In this document: piece after piece, positions 27,446 to 36,529 of the stretch
Layout of the letters: the number at the start of each line of letters is the position of its first letter
How positions within the stretch are numbered: position 1 is the first letter of the stretch
Assembly: GCA_965223035.1 (NCBI GenBank)
Contig: OZ244980.1
Coordinates: forward strand, 496,001-560,000
Length of the DNA: 64,000 nucleotides
Reading direction: 5' to 3'
Origin: CAMDPA01 sp965223035
GTDB lineage: Bacteria; Pseudomonadota; Alphaproteobacteria; Rhizobiales; Hyphomicrobiaceae
Notes under the pieces: model-generated
What the model saw: only the letters and a program-made list of their open reading frames with translations
Told to the model about the DNA's origin: nothing
Database searches by the model: none
Position numbers and translations under genes: made by a program

Positions 27446-28351
27446 TCAACGGGCGTTGTTACCGGGGCGCTCCTGCAGCCCGGCCATGCCGCGGAGGATT
27501 TCGAAGAACGCCACCGTATCTTGCTCGCCGTAGCCCTTCTCGTAGGCCGCTTGCATCAGTTGCGCATAGATGGCCGTCATCAGCGTTGGAGAGCCCAGCT
27601 GCTGAGCCATCTCCAGCATCAGGCGCGCGTCCTTGAGGCTATGCTTCTGCAGGCCCTGTGGTGCGTAGTCGGCCGCGTTCATCTTCGCGCCCTTGTCAGC
27701 CATCGTCTTCGAATGCGACGCCCCGTCCTGCAACACCGAAAGCAGCTTGTCAGCCGCAAGCCCGGCCTTCTCGCCAAGCACCAGCCCCTCCGCCAGCGCC
27801 AAGCGATTGCCGGCCAGGACCAGGTTGATGATCAGCTTGGTACGCGCCCCGGAGCCCGCCGGGCCCATGTGATAGGCGGCCCGGCCGATCGCTGAAAAGT
27901 AACGCTGACAAGCATCGAAGTCTGCGCCATCGCCGCCAGCGACGATCACCAGATCGCCGGCCTCGGCCATGCGGCTGGTGCCGCTCACCGCCGCATCGAG
28001 AAAGCGAATGCCGCGCCGCCGCAAGTCGACTGCAAGCCGTGCGGAGTCCTCCGGCCGAGCCGTGGTCGTATCAAGCACGTAAAGCCCTGCTTGCGCCGCG
28101 TCCGCAATTCCGTTGGCGCCCAACATCACCTCGCGCGCGATGTCGCTGGTGGGCAGCGATGTGATCACACAGGCTACGCCGCGTGCCGCCTCGGCCGGCG
28201 AGTCAACGGGATGTCCGCCCCGCGCCGCAAGCTGGTCCATCCGACCGGGATCGATGTCGAAGCCCTGAACGGCGAACTGCGACTTCACCAGGTTGCCGAT
28301 GAAGGCCTGGCCCATCAGACCCATGCCGACGATGCCGATGCGCTCGCTCAT
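27446..28351 (-). CDS. NAD(P)-dependent beta-hydroxyacid dehydrogenase (HIBADH family)
   Basis: This 301-residue paralogue of the enzyme at 16202 has GMGLMG (9-14), substrate motif AAVSGTSRMAEAGDL (120-134) and catalytic K172 in TKLIIN. The start MSERIG at 28351 has GGGAG with a six-base spacer; an upstream frame extension has none. It is convergent with the cupin gene. Likely role: reduction or oxidation of a short 3-hydroxy acid or semialdehyde. Confidence 0.9.
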   Translation of the reverse strand: MSERIGIVGMGLMGQAFIGNLVKSQFAVQGFDIDPGRMDQLAARGGHPVDSPAEAARGVACVITSLPTSDIAREVMLGANGIADAAQAGLYVLDTTTARPEDSARLAVDLRRRGIRFLDAAVSGTSRMAEAGDLVIVAGGDGADFDACQRYFSAIGRAAYHMGPAGSGARTKLIINLVLAGNRLALAEGLVLGEKAGLAADKLLSVLQDGASHSKTMADKGAKMNAADYAPQGLQKHSLKDARLMLEMAQQLGSPTLMTAIYAQLMQAAYEKGYGEQDTVAFFEILRGMAGLQERPGNNAR

Positions 28352-28759
28352 GCGCTGCTCCCAATATTTGTCTTGCCTGTCGTTCATATGGGCAGCCGGC
28401 CCGATGGCTCTACCGCTTCACCCGTGCCCGCTGCGGGCGCCGTGTGGAGCGGTGAGGTTGTCGCCATCATAGCAAGAACCGGCGCCGGCGTTGATCCGCA
28501 CAGCGCCAACCTGACCAGACGCCACTGCAGCTGGATCGCCGCCCGCTCGCGCGCTGATACCAGCAAGCTTGCACGGCCGACCAAAGCCGTTAGGGCGTGT
28601 CCGTGTTATGGAACCACCCCTTCCTTACCCGACCACGCAAAGCCACGATATTGTGGGTGGCCCGGTGGGGCGGCTGGTCGGCAAAGCAATTCCGCCTAAG
28701 GCGGAAATGATCTAGACTATGCAAGTTGCTCACCCGCGAACGATAAAGGATTGTTGCCA
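28352..28759. other. Intergenic region with second-family repeat
   Basis: No convincing gene. The right half (about 28592-28715) is a copy of the second repeat family, ending in the palindrome TTCCGCCTAAGGCGGAA and then ATGATCTAG. The remaining 240 nt show no recognisable signal. Confidence 0.5.
28592..28715. repeat. Second repeat family, long copy
   Basis: The left end is similar to AGCGTTTCAG...TGGAACCA, the middle has CCACGATATTGTGGGTGG, and the right end is the palindrome TTCCGCCTAAGGCGGAA followed by ATGATCTAG. It aligns over most of its length with 36291-36416. Confidence 0.6.
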
Positions 28760-29125
28760 ATGGAAGCAGTGTTCGTTGCGCGCGACAGCGAGCTGGCCGA
28801 TGGCGAGCGTCGGGTGGTTTCCGCCGACGGGGTCGAGATCGGCGTGTTCCGTATCGACGGCGCACTTTATGGCTGGCGCAACGAGTGCCCGCATGCCGGC
28901 GGTCCGGTCTGCCAAGGCAGGATGATCAAGGGCGTCGAGGAGCGGCTTGACGACAAGCGGCACAGCCTCGGCATTCATTTCGTCGACGGCAGTTGCCACG
29001 TGGTCTGCCCTTGGCACGGATTCGAGTTCGACGTGAAAACCGGAGTTCATGCCGGCACGGCGTCGGTGCGCCTCAAGCGGCATGCGGTAGAGGTCCGCGA
29101 CGGTGCCATCTATGTCGTCGTCTAG
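28760..29125 (+). CDS. Rieske-type [2Fe-2S] ferredoxin
   Basis: This 121-residue Rieske protein has cluster ligands C43 and H45 (CPHAGG) and C83 and H86 (CPWHGFEFD). The spacing between the two pairs is long (an insertion around 52-78 with ERLDDKRHSLGIHFVDGS), unlike compact BphF-type ferredoxins. It could feed electrons to the Rieske oxygenase at 4306 or to an oxygenase outside the window. AAAGGA lies nine bases before ATG 28760. The next gene starts 50 nt downstream in the same direction. Confidence 0.88.
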   Translation: MEAVFVARDSELADGERRVVSADGVEIGVFRIDGALYGWRNECPHAGGPVCQGRMIKGVEERLDDKRHSLGIHFVDGSCHVVCPWHGFEFDVKTGVHAGTASVRLKRHAVEVRDGAIYVVV

Positions 29126-29174
29126 GCGGCGCACGGCCATTCTCATCATATGACCAGACGGAGCGCGGCGCGAC

Positions 29175-30404
29175 ATGGCACGCAAGACACCGAACACATT
29201 GCCGGAGATCACGCCGGTTTCCGATACCGTAGAGATCCTGGCGCGCGCCCGCCAGCAGGCAGAACAGCGACGGTTGGACGATTATTTCATCGTCGACGTC
29301 GATTCACACATCGGCGAGGGCGCGGTGTGGCCGGAGGTCATGTCGTTTATCGAGAACGAGCAGATGCGCGACGCGGCGATGTTCTTCGGCGGCGGCACCG
29401 GGCGCGGCGCTTTCCTCAACGACACGCCGGGCCTGCAATGGCAGCACGTCGGCGGTCGGATTCCACATGGCGCAGGGCTGCGCGAGGAGGCCGGTGACGA
29501 GAGCGTGCCGCGCTGCGTCGCGTTGTCACGCAAATGTATCGACGCCCTGGCGCTGGACTACCAGGTGTTCTTCCCCAATGCCATGCTGTTTCTTGGTATG
29601 CATCCGGTGCGCGAAGTCGAGGCGGAGCTGGCGCTTGCCTACAACCGCTGGCTGGTCGAACATGTTCTGCCACACGAACCGCGAATGCAGGGCTTCCTCT
29701 ATTTGCCCTTCAATACGCCGGATGCAGCGGAGCGCATGGTCGAACGGTTCATTGGCGCACCTGGGGTCGCCGGCTTCATGGTGACGTCGACGCGCTATGC
29801 ACCGGTGCATGCCAACGAATACATGCGCCTTTATGCGATGCTGGAGGAAGCCGAGGTCCCGATTGCCTTCCACGCCCATTACAACTGGAACAACGAGTAC
29901 TCCAAATCGATGAATCGGTTCATCTCGGTGCACTCGATCACGTTCGTGCTGTCCAATCTCGTGCACCTGACCAACTGGATCATCAATGGCATCCCGGTTC
30001 GGTTTCCAAAGCTCAAGACGATTTGGGTGGAATCGGGTCTCGCCTGGGTGCCATTCCTCATGCAGCGGCTCGATCACGAGTATCTGATGCGGGTATCGGA
30101 AGCACCGCTTCTGAAGCGCATGCCGAGCGAGTACATGGCTGAGATGTACTACACCATGCAGCCGATGGAAGCGACCAACCTAAAACTGCTGGAAGGCACG
30201 TTCGAGGCGATCAACGCGCCGACCCAACTGTTGTTCGCCTCCGACTGGCCCCACTGGGACTTTGACACGCCGGCGCGGCTGTTCGATCTACCGTTCCTCG
30301 ACGACCGGGCCAAGCGCAACATCCTTGGCCTCAACGCGGCGCGATTGTTCAATCTCGAGGTGCCAGCGAAGTACCATGAGAAACTGGCCGGCGCAGCGCA
30401 GTAG
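29175..30404 (+). CDS. Amidohydrolase-superfamily protein
   Basis: This 409-residue metal-dependent enzyme of the amidohydrolase-2 group has the N-terminal metal site DVDSH (41-45; Asp replaces the first His of HxH, as in part of the family), HAHYNW and SDWPHWDFD. Enzymes of this type hydrate, hydrolyse or decarboxylate aromatic and cyclic acids. It lies in line with the Rieske ferredoxin gene and two metallo-beta-lactamase-fold genes, forming a likely four-gene operon (28760-32191). Confidence 0.87.
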   Translation: MARKTPNTLPEITPVSDTVEILARARQQAEQRRLDDYFIVDVDSHIGEGAVWPEVMSFIENEQMRDAAMFFGGGTGRGAFLNDTPGLQWQHVGGRIPHGAGLREEAGDESVPRCVALSRKCIDALALDYQVFFPNAMLFLGMHPVREVEAELALAYNRWLVEHVLPHEPRMQGFLYLPFNTPDAAERMVERFIGAPGVAGFMVTSTRYAPVHANEYMRLYAMLEEAEVPIAFHAHYNWNNEYSKSMNRFISVHSITFVLSNLVHLTNWIINGIPVRFPKLKTIWVESGLAWVPFLMQRLDHEYLMRVSEAPLLKRMPSEYMAEMYYTMQPMEATNLKLLEGTFEAINAPTQLLFASDWPHWDFDTPARLFDLPFLDDRAKRNILGLNAARLFNLEVPAKYHEKLAGAAQ

Positions 30405-30450
30405 GCGAGGCTGGCATGCGATCATCGGGCAAGACGCAAACGGAGGTTCA

Positions 30451-31368
30451 ATGCAGCCCAAGGCTGAGAAGGCCGTTAGCGCGCAGGATGCACCCATCGA
30501 GGTGCTGGCCGAGGGGCAGGTGTTTGCGTTGCGAAACCTGCTGCAGCTTGACGGTCGCGTCAGCGCCTACCCAGGACACACGCGCGGCTACTCGGTCTCC
30601 AACTGCTATCTTCTTAAGGAGCCCGACGGGGCTTGCGTCATCGATACTGGTTATGCCGCCAACGAGGCGCAAATCCTGACGCAGATCGGTTCGCTGGTGC
30701 CGCGCGACCTGCCCGTGGCCTTGTTCCCACTGCGCATCAACGAGTTCATGTCGGTCGGCAACGCGATGGCGATCGCGCGCAACTTTAACGTCGTCGAGGC
30801 ATTCTCGCCGACGCCCGATCCGATCAAGGTTTGGATCGACTTTGCCAGCACCAATGCGGCGGACCGGACCCGTGATGAGCCGACTTTCAAAAGCACGCGG
30901 ATCACCGGCCTCATCAATTACGATGTCGGCGGCAGCGGCCGTCGCATCATCGACATCTTCCAAACCCCCATCAGGTTGATCAATACGACCTGGATTTGGG
31001 ACGCGACCACACGCACACTGTTCACGTCCGACAGCTTCACCCAGGTCTCGGCCGATCACCCCGAGGGTCCCTGGCTGATCGACGGCTTCGATCCGACCGA
31101 CGAGCGCTTGTCGATCCAGTTCATGCAATCGTTCATGCTCAACACCCGCTACTGGTGGATCGAGGGTGCCAGAACCGAGACGTTGAGACGGGGGGTGGAG
31201 GCGGTTTTCAAGCGCTATCCGATCGAGACCATCGCGCCGGGATACGGCGCCATTCTGCGGGGTCGCGACCTCGTTGAGCAGCAGTTCGCCGCGCTGGACG
31301 ACATCCTGCGCAGGCTCGACCGCTCAAGAACCAAACAATATTATGTATCGCGCGATTTGGTGAGGTGA
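30451..31368 (+). CDS. MBL-fold protein with degenerate metal site
   Basis: This 305-residue protein has the metallo-beta-lactamase fold pattern (GACVIDTGY strand, TRTLFTSDSF strand with the bridging Asp, APGYG). It most resembles flavodiiron-like MBL domains. Where the HxExDHxGN motif should be, the sequence reads RINEFMSVGN: Glu and GN remain but both His and the Asp are lost. It is probably not a di-iron enzyme in the normal sense. ATG 30451 follows GGAGG. The next gene begins 4 nt after its stop. Confidence 0.75.
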   Translation: MQPKAEKAVSAQDAPIEVLAEGQVFALRNLLQLDGRVSAYPGHTRGYSVSNCYLLKEPDGACVIDTGYAANEAQILTQIGSLVPRDLPVALFPLRINEFMSVGNAMAIARNFNVVEAFSPTPDPIKVWIDFASTNAADRTRDEPTFKSTRITGLINYDVGGSGRRIIDIFQTPIRLINTTWIWDATTRTLFTSDSFTQVSADHPEGPWLIDGFDPTDERLSIQFMQSFMLNTRYWWIEGARTETLRRGVEAVFKRYPIETIAPGYGAILRGRDLVEQQFAALDDILRRLDRSRTKQYYVSRDLVR

Positions 31369-31372
31369 GACG

Positions 31373-32191
31373 ATGAAGACTGGCCGGCGACTTCCGCGCG
31401 AGATTGCGCCTGGTGTGTTCTGGATCGGCGGCTGCCTGGCACAGAAGTTCAGGGGTCGCGAATATCACGGCTACAATGCGGCCTACATCGTGGTGGGAAG
31501 CGAGGCCTCGCTGCTGGTAGAGACCGGCCATCCCAAGGATTTTCCGGAAGTCGAAGCGCACATGAAGGCCGTGCTGACGGCCGATCGCGCGCCGCTGAAA
31601 CATATCTTCATCACCCACCAGGAAACGCCGCATTCGGGCGGGTTGGGCCGCGTTCTCGACCGGTATCCAGGGCTGACCATTCATGGCGACGTCAGCGATT
31701 ACCATCTGGCATTTCCAGAGCACGCTGATTTACTGCGGCCGATGCGGGAAGGCGACGCGCTCGACCTGGGCGACCGGCAGTTCGTCGCGGTTGAGCCGGT
31801 GATCAGAGACCTGCGAACGACGTGGTGGGGCTTTGACACGGGTTCGCGCACGCTGTTTCCTGGCGATGGGTTCGCCTATAGCCACTACCACTGGGACGGC
31901 CATTGTGGCCTGGTCGCGGAGGAGGCCAGTTCGCTCGACCTGGCCGACGTCTCGGCCGTGTTCTCGGAGCGGGCCCTGTATTGGACCACGATGGTCGACA
32001 TGACGATCTACATCGATCGGATGGAAGCGTTGATGCGGAAGCTGGACGTGACGGTGGTGGCGCCCACCCATGGCCTGCCGGTTACCGATCTTCAGCGCAC
32101 CTTTCCAGAGATCCGACGCGGCCTGCTGGCCGGCGAGGGCAGCTATGACCAGGTCGATCCGGCCGCAGCCACGCAACCGTCGTCGGCTTGA
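31373..32191 (+). CDS. MBL-fold (flavodiiron/ODP-like) protein
   Basis: This 272-residue MBL-fold protein has the metal motif ITHQETPHSGG (H82, E84, P86, H87), which matches the HxExDH form used by flavodiiron proteins and ODP sensors but with Pro in place of Asp. FPGDGF and APTHG supply later ligands. There is no flavodoxin domain. Paired with the degenerate paralogue just upstream, it suggests a two-subunit redox or oxygen-responsive unit, by inference only. Repeat R5 begins 6 nt after the stop. Confidence 0.75.
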   Translation: MKTGRRLPREIAPGVFWIGGCLAQKFRGREYHGYNAAYIVVGSEASLLVETGHPKDFPEVEAHMKAVLTADRAPLKHIFITHQETPHSGGLGRVLDRYPGLTIHGDVSDYHLAFPEHADLLRPMREGDALDLGDRQFVAVEPVIRDLRTTWWGFDTGSRTLFPGDGFAYSHYHWDGHCGLVAEEASSLDLADVSAVFSERALYWTTMVDMTIYIDRMEALMRKLDVTVVAPTHGLPVTDLQRTFPEIRRGLLAGEGSYDQVDPAAATQPSSA

Positions 32192-32196
32192 GCCGG

Positions 32197-32282
32197 CTAG
32201 ATCATCGCGCCATAAAGTGTAGAGCAACTTTCTGCCCTTAATCGGGATCGTTCCGATTCCGATTGAAGGCAGGTTGCTCTAA
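32197..32282. repeat. CTAG-family palindromic repeat, truncated composite (R5)
   Basis: 86 nt: CTAGATCATCGCGCC, then linker ATAAAGTGTAG, then hairpin A from GAGCAACTTTCTGCC to GGCAGGTTGCTC and CTAA. Hairpin B is missing except for its left end. It separates two converging operons and could act as a bidirectional terminator. Confidence 0.8.
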
Positions 32283-32319
32283 GGCAGACCATTGCGACGG
32301 CCCCGATCTGCGCCCGACC

Positions 32320-33255
32320 TCAGATCTTCAGCTTTGGATCGAGCCAGTCACGCAGACTGTCGCCGAACAGATTGAAGGCGAAGACCGCCAAGCTGACGGC
32401 AAGCCCGGGAAAGATGATGATCCACGGCGCGGTCAAATAGTAGTCGGCGTTGACCCCTGACAACATCAGGCCCCAGGACGGCCGCGGCTCGACGACACCA
32501 AGGCCGAGGAACGACAAGCTCGCTTCCAGCAAAATCGCCTGGCCGATGTAGGCGGTGACCATGATCAGGTAGGGCGCGACCACGTTTGGCAGGATATGCA
32601 CCAAGACGACGCGGGTTGAGGAGTAGCCAGCGACGCGGGCCGCATCGATATAAGGCAGCGTGACGATCGTCAGCGCGGCCGAGCGGATCACTCGCGCCGT
32701 TTTCGGAATGAACGGAATGGCGATCGCCACGATCACGTTGACGTCGACGCCCAATACGACGTTCTTCGGCATGATCGCAATCACGATGATGGCGAGGATG
32801 ATGATCGGAAACGAAAGCATCACGTCGATCACGCGCTGGATCAGGATATCGATCACGCCGCCGGCGAAGGCCGAGATGATGCCGATCAGACCACCGATCG
32901 AGCAGCCGATGAAGGCGGACAAAAACCCGATGGCAAGCGCGGTACGAGCGCCATAGATCAGCCTGGACAGGATATCGCGGCCGAACGCGTCCGCACCCAG
33001 CCAGTGTTCCGCTGAAGGGCTGCCGCCGCCAAGTGCGGGCGAGGCGGCGAAATCCACGTCCTCCGGCGAGTAAGGGGCGACCCAGGGAGCGAACACGGCC
33101 GATACCAGCATCACCGCGATGATGACGAAACCAATCGCACCCAGCGGCTGCTCGAGGATGAAGCGAAACATCGCGCTGTTACGGCGCAAGCGGTCGCCTG
33201 GTGCGCTCGTCGCAGCGGCTGGCTTGGCCGCAGGTGTTTGGGCTTCAACCGTCAT
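32320..33255 (-). CDS. Dipeptide/oligopeptide-type ABC transporter permease (DppC-like)
   Basis: This 311-residue membrane protein has an N-terminal cytoplasmic tail, about six helices, and the EAA loop around PYIDAARVAGYSSTRVVLVH. It is the second permease of a peptide/nickel-type importer. The ATG overlaps the DppB-like stop by 4 nt. Confidence 0.92.
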   Translation of the reverse strand: MTVEAQTPAAKPAAATSAPGDRLRRNSAMFRFILEQPLGAIGFVIIAVMLVSAVFAPWVAPYSPEDVDFAASPALGGGSPSAEHWLGADAFGRDILSRLIYGARTALAIGFLSAFIGCSIGGLIGIISAFAGGVIDILIQRVIDVMLSFPIIILAIIVIAIMPKNVVLGVDVNVIVAIAIPFIPKTARVIRSAALTIVTLPYIDAARVAGYSSTRVVLVHILPNVVAPYLIMVTAYIGQAILLEASLSFLGLGVVEPRPSWGLMLSGVNADYYLTAPWIIIFPGLAVSLAVFAFNLFGDSLRDWLDPKLKI

Positions 33256-34208
33256 GCCTGATATCTGATCCTTGGATCGAGGGCGGCGTAAAGCAGATCG
33301 ACCACCAGATTGACAATCACGAACGCGGTAGCGACCACCAGAACCAGGCCCTGCAGCATGGGTAGATCGTTGAACACGATCGCCTCCACGAACATCTTGC
33401 CGATCCCGTTGATGTTGAACACTTGCTCGGTCACCACCAGCCCGCCAATCAGGAATGCGAACTCCAGGCCGACCACCGTGACGGTGGGCAGCAGCGCGTT
33501 GCTCATGCCGTGCTTGACGATGACGACCCGCTCTTTGAGGCCCTTGGCGCGCGCAGTGCGGATGTAATCCTCCCCGAGCACCTCAAGGATCGAGGACCGC
33601 AACATCCGCGCGATCATCGCCGAATAACGGAACGCGACGGACAGAGCGGGCCAGATCAGCTGCTTCAGGTTGGTCCAAGGATCGACGAACACGCTGGTGG
33701 TGCCCAGCGGCGGCAGGGTGCCCACGGTCAGCAGCAGGGCCATGATGATCAGCATGCCGAGCCAAAACGACGGCACCGCCAGCCCGCTGATCGATATCAC
33801 GCGGATCAGATAGTCGAACCAGGTGCCTCGGAACAACGCGGCCAATGTGCCCAGTGGTACGCCAATGAGGACCGACAGAAAGGTTGCCAACAAGGCGAGT
33901 TCAATTGAGACCCCGATGCGGGCGCCGATCTCGCTCAAGACCGGGCGCTCCGTGTAAAGCGAGATACCAAGATCGCCGACAAACAAGCCGGTCATGTACT
34001 TGCCGAACTGAACGTGGAGCGGGTCGTCCAGCCCCAGGCGTTTACGTTCAGCCGCAATCTGGGCCGGCGTTACCTCCGAGGTCTCCGAGGTGAGCTTGAT
34101 CTCGACCGGGTCGCCGGGCACCACCCGCAGGACCAGGAACACGATGATGGCGATGCTGAGCAGCGTGGGGATTATGAGCAACAACCGGTAGAGCGCATAT
34201 CTCAGCAT
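33252..34208 (-). CDS. Dipeptide/oligopeptide-type ABC transporter permease (DppB-like)
   Basis: This 318-residue permease has the typical DppB start MLRYALYRLLLIIPTLLSIA, RVVPGDP, and the EAA loop EDYIRTARAKGLKERVVIVK. It forms the membrane channel with the DppC-like protein. It follows the fused ATPase gene by 6 nt. Confidence 0.93.
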   Translation of the reverse strand: MLRYALYRLLLIIPTLLSIAIIVFLVLRVVPGDPVEIKLTSETSEVTPAQIAAERKRLGLDDPLHVQFGKYMTGLFVGDLGISLYTERPVLSEIGARIGVSIELALLATFLSVLIGVPLGTLAALFRGTWFDYLIRVISISGLAVPSFWLGMLIIMALLLTVGTLPPLGTTSVFVDPWTNLKQLIWPALSVAFRYSAMIARMLRSSILEVLGEDYIRTARAKGLKERVVIVKHGMSNALLPTVTVVGLEFAFLIGGLVVTEQVFNINGIGKMFVEAIVFNDLPMLQGLVLVVATAFVIVNLVVDLLYAALDPRIRYQA

Positions 34209-34214
34209 GGCTGG

Positions 34215-36266
34215 CTAGTCCCCAACGCGGATACAAGCGACGCCGCGACGGCCCGAATGCAGGCGTAGCGGCGGCACCGCATCAAGACAAGCGTCGATGC
34301 GTACCGGACAACGGGTCGAGAACACGCAGCCGGGCGGGGGATTGAGCGGCGATGGTAGTTCGCCCTCGAGAATCGTGCGTTGCCGATGCTGCTCGATGCT
34401 GGGGTCGGGCACCGGCGCCGCATCGAGCAGCGCCTGCGTGTAGGGATGGCTGGGCGCATCATAAAGACTGTCGGCATCGCCCATCTCCATCACCTTGCCC
34501 AGGTACATGACCACCACGCGATGGGCGATGTGGCGGACAACGGCCAAATCATGGGCGATGAACAGATAGGCCAGGCCGTAGTGGCGCTGCAGATCGTCGA
34601 GCAGATTGATGATCTGTGCCTGGACCGAAACATCAAGTGCGGACACCGGCTCGTCGCAGATGATCAGCCGCGGCTCCAGCGCCAGGGCGCGGGCGATGCC
34701 GACGCGCTGGCGCTGGCCACCCGACAGCTCGTGCGGGTAACGATCTGCCATGTAAGGATAAAGGCCAACTTGGGTCAAAAGCTCGGCGACCCGGGTCGCG
34801 CGCGAGGCTCGGTCCGTTCGCAATCGATGCACCTTCAGCGGCTCGGACAGGATGCGCCCCACCGTCATGCGCGGATTGAGCGAGGCGAACGGATCCTGGA
34901 AGATCACCTGCATGTCGCGGCGCACCGCTGCAATGCTGCCGCCGTCGAGCTCCCGTGTGTCGAAGCTGATGCTACCGCCAGTGGGAATGTTCAGCCGCAG
35001 GATCGCGCGTCCCACCGACGTCTTCCCGCAGCCCGACTCCCCGACCAGGCCGACCGTTTCGCCCTCGCCCACCGAGAACGAGACGTCATCGACGGCACGC
35101 ACGTCGACCGAGCGCGTCCGCAACCCCTGGCGCAACGTCGTCGAAAAATACTGCTTGAGGCCGTCGACCTGTAACAGCGGCCGGGCTGACGGCGATCGAG
35201 GCTCGGCGGCCGCCGCGGTATCATCGCCGTAGAGTGTGGCGGCGCCGGCGCGCACGGTCTCGCTCTGCCAGCAGGCAACGGTGTGCGCGCGGTCTGCCAT
35301 GACAGCGGCCTTAGCAGCTGCCGAGGCGACCAGCGGCGGCTCTGACCCGCAGCGGTCCACGGCGACCGGGCAACGCTCGCGGAAGCGGCAGCCCGGCGGC
35401 GGCGACAGCAGGTTGGGGGGCATGCCTTCTATGGTGGCGAGCCTGGCCACGCGCGGTCGATCAAGGCGCGGCACGGACCGCATCAAGCCGATGGTATAGG
35501 GATGCAGCGGTCGCGCGAAGATCGCCGTGGCCGGGCCGCGTTCGACGATCCGTGCCGCATACATCACATTCACCGTGTCGGCGTAAGCGGCAACGATCCC
35601 CAGATTGTGCGTGATGAGAATCACAGAGATGCCGCGTTGGCGGGAGATCTCCTTCAGCAACTCGAGGATTTGGGCCTGGATCGTGACGTCGAGCGCGGTG
35701 GTGGGCTCATCGGCAATGATCAGCTTTGGCTCACAGGCGAGCCCGATGGCAATCATCACCCGCTGACGCATACCGCCGGAGAACTGATGGGGATAGTGTC
35801 CGAGCCGGCGCTCGGGCTCGGGTATACCGACCATGGTCAACAGCTCAGCTGCCCGCCCTCTGGCGTCGGCGGTGCCGATGCCCAGATGCTCGATCAACGG
35901 CTCGGTGATCTGGTCGCCGATCGTCAGCACCGGGTTGAGACTGGTCATCGGCTCCTGGAAGATCATCGACATGTCGCGGCCGCGGATCGGGCGCAGCTCG
36001 GCGTTCGACAGCGCCGCCAGATCACGTCCCTCAAAGCCGATGTGGGTCGCCCTGACCCGCGCCGTTTTCGCCGGCAACAGGCGCATCAGCGACAACGCGC
36101 TCACCGACTTACCGCAACCCGATTCGCCGACGACGGCGAGGAATTCACCGCGCCGGACCTGGAAGCTGATGCGGTCAACCGCGCGCACAACCCCCGCGCC
36201 AGTGTGAAACTCGACCTCCAGGTCGCGGACGTCCAGCAACACGTCGTGGGCGGGGTCGTCGATCAT
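34215..36266 (-). CDS. Fused DppD-DppF-type ABC ATPase
   Basis: This 683-residue protein contains two complete oligopeptide-type ABC domains. The first has Walker A GESGCGKS (47-54), FSGGMRQ and IIADEP, and ends in a Cys-containing PPGCRFRERCP tail (290-300). The second has Walker A GESGCGKT (409-416), LSGGQRQ and IICDEP, and the tail CVFSTRCPV. Such DF fusions are common in alphaproteobacterial GsiA-like importers. It is 263 nt downstream of the binding-protein gene, with repeat 36291-36416 between them. Confidence 0.93.
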   Translation of the reverse strand: MIDDPAHDVLLDVRDLEVEFHTGAGVVRAVDRISFQVRRGEFLAVVGESGCGKSVSALSLMRLLPAKTARVRATHIGFEGRDLAALSNAELRPIRGRDMSMIFQEPMTSLNPVLTIGDQITEPLIEHLGIGTADARGRAAELLTMVGIPEPERRLGHYPHQFSGGMRQRVMIAIGLACEPKLIIADEPTTALDVTIQAQILELLKEISRQRGISVILITHNLGIVAAYADTVNVMYAARIVERGPATAIFARPLHPYTIGLMRSVPRLDRPRVARLATIEGMPPNLLSPPPGCRFRERCPVAVDRCGSEPPLVASAAAKAAVMADRAHTVACWQSETVRAGAATLYGDDTAAAAEPRSPSARPLLQVDGLKQYFSTTLRQGLRTRSVDVRAVDDVSFSVGEGETVGLVGESGCGKTSVGRAILRLNIPTGGSISFDTRELDGGSIAAVRRDMQVIFQDPFASLNPRMTVGRILSEPLKVHRLRTDRASRATRVAELLTQVGLYPYMADRYPHELSGGQRQRVGIARALALEPRLIICDEPVSALDVSVQAQIINLLDDLQRHYGLAYLFIAHDLAVVRHIAHRVVVMYLGKVMEMGDADSLYDAPSHPYTQALLDAAPVPDPSIEQHRQRTILEGELPSPLNPPPGCVFSTRCPVRIDACLDAVPPLRLHSGRRGVACIRVGD

Positions 36267-36290
36267 CTCGATAACGCGTGAACTCGAACA

Positions 36291-36416
36291 AGCGTTTCAG
36301 TATTGGCTGGAACCATCCCGCTCCCCAACCCGGCCACCCACGACATCGTGCCAAAGCATAACCGGGTGAGAGAACGGGCCCACAAGGCCGTTCCACCTAG
36401 GGCGGCAATCGTCTAG
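36291..36416. repeat. Second repeat family, best full copy
   Basis: 126 nt from AGCGTTTCAGTATTGGCTGG to the terminal CTAG. The internal CACGACATCGTG and the right-end TTCCACCTAGGGCGG palindrome also occur, diverged, at 28592-28715. Related copies or fragments: 8416, 52741, 60471 (inverted), possibly 56650. Confidence 0.7.
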
Positions 36417-36529
36417 CTGCGTGCCAACGAAGCGGCGGACCGGTCGCGAAGCTCCATCTGCCCGCGACCGCACCGAGCGCCCCGGCGACGGGAGCCATCG
36501 CAACCGACCGCGCCCAATTTGGCGCGCCA

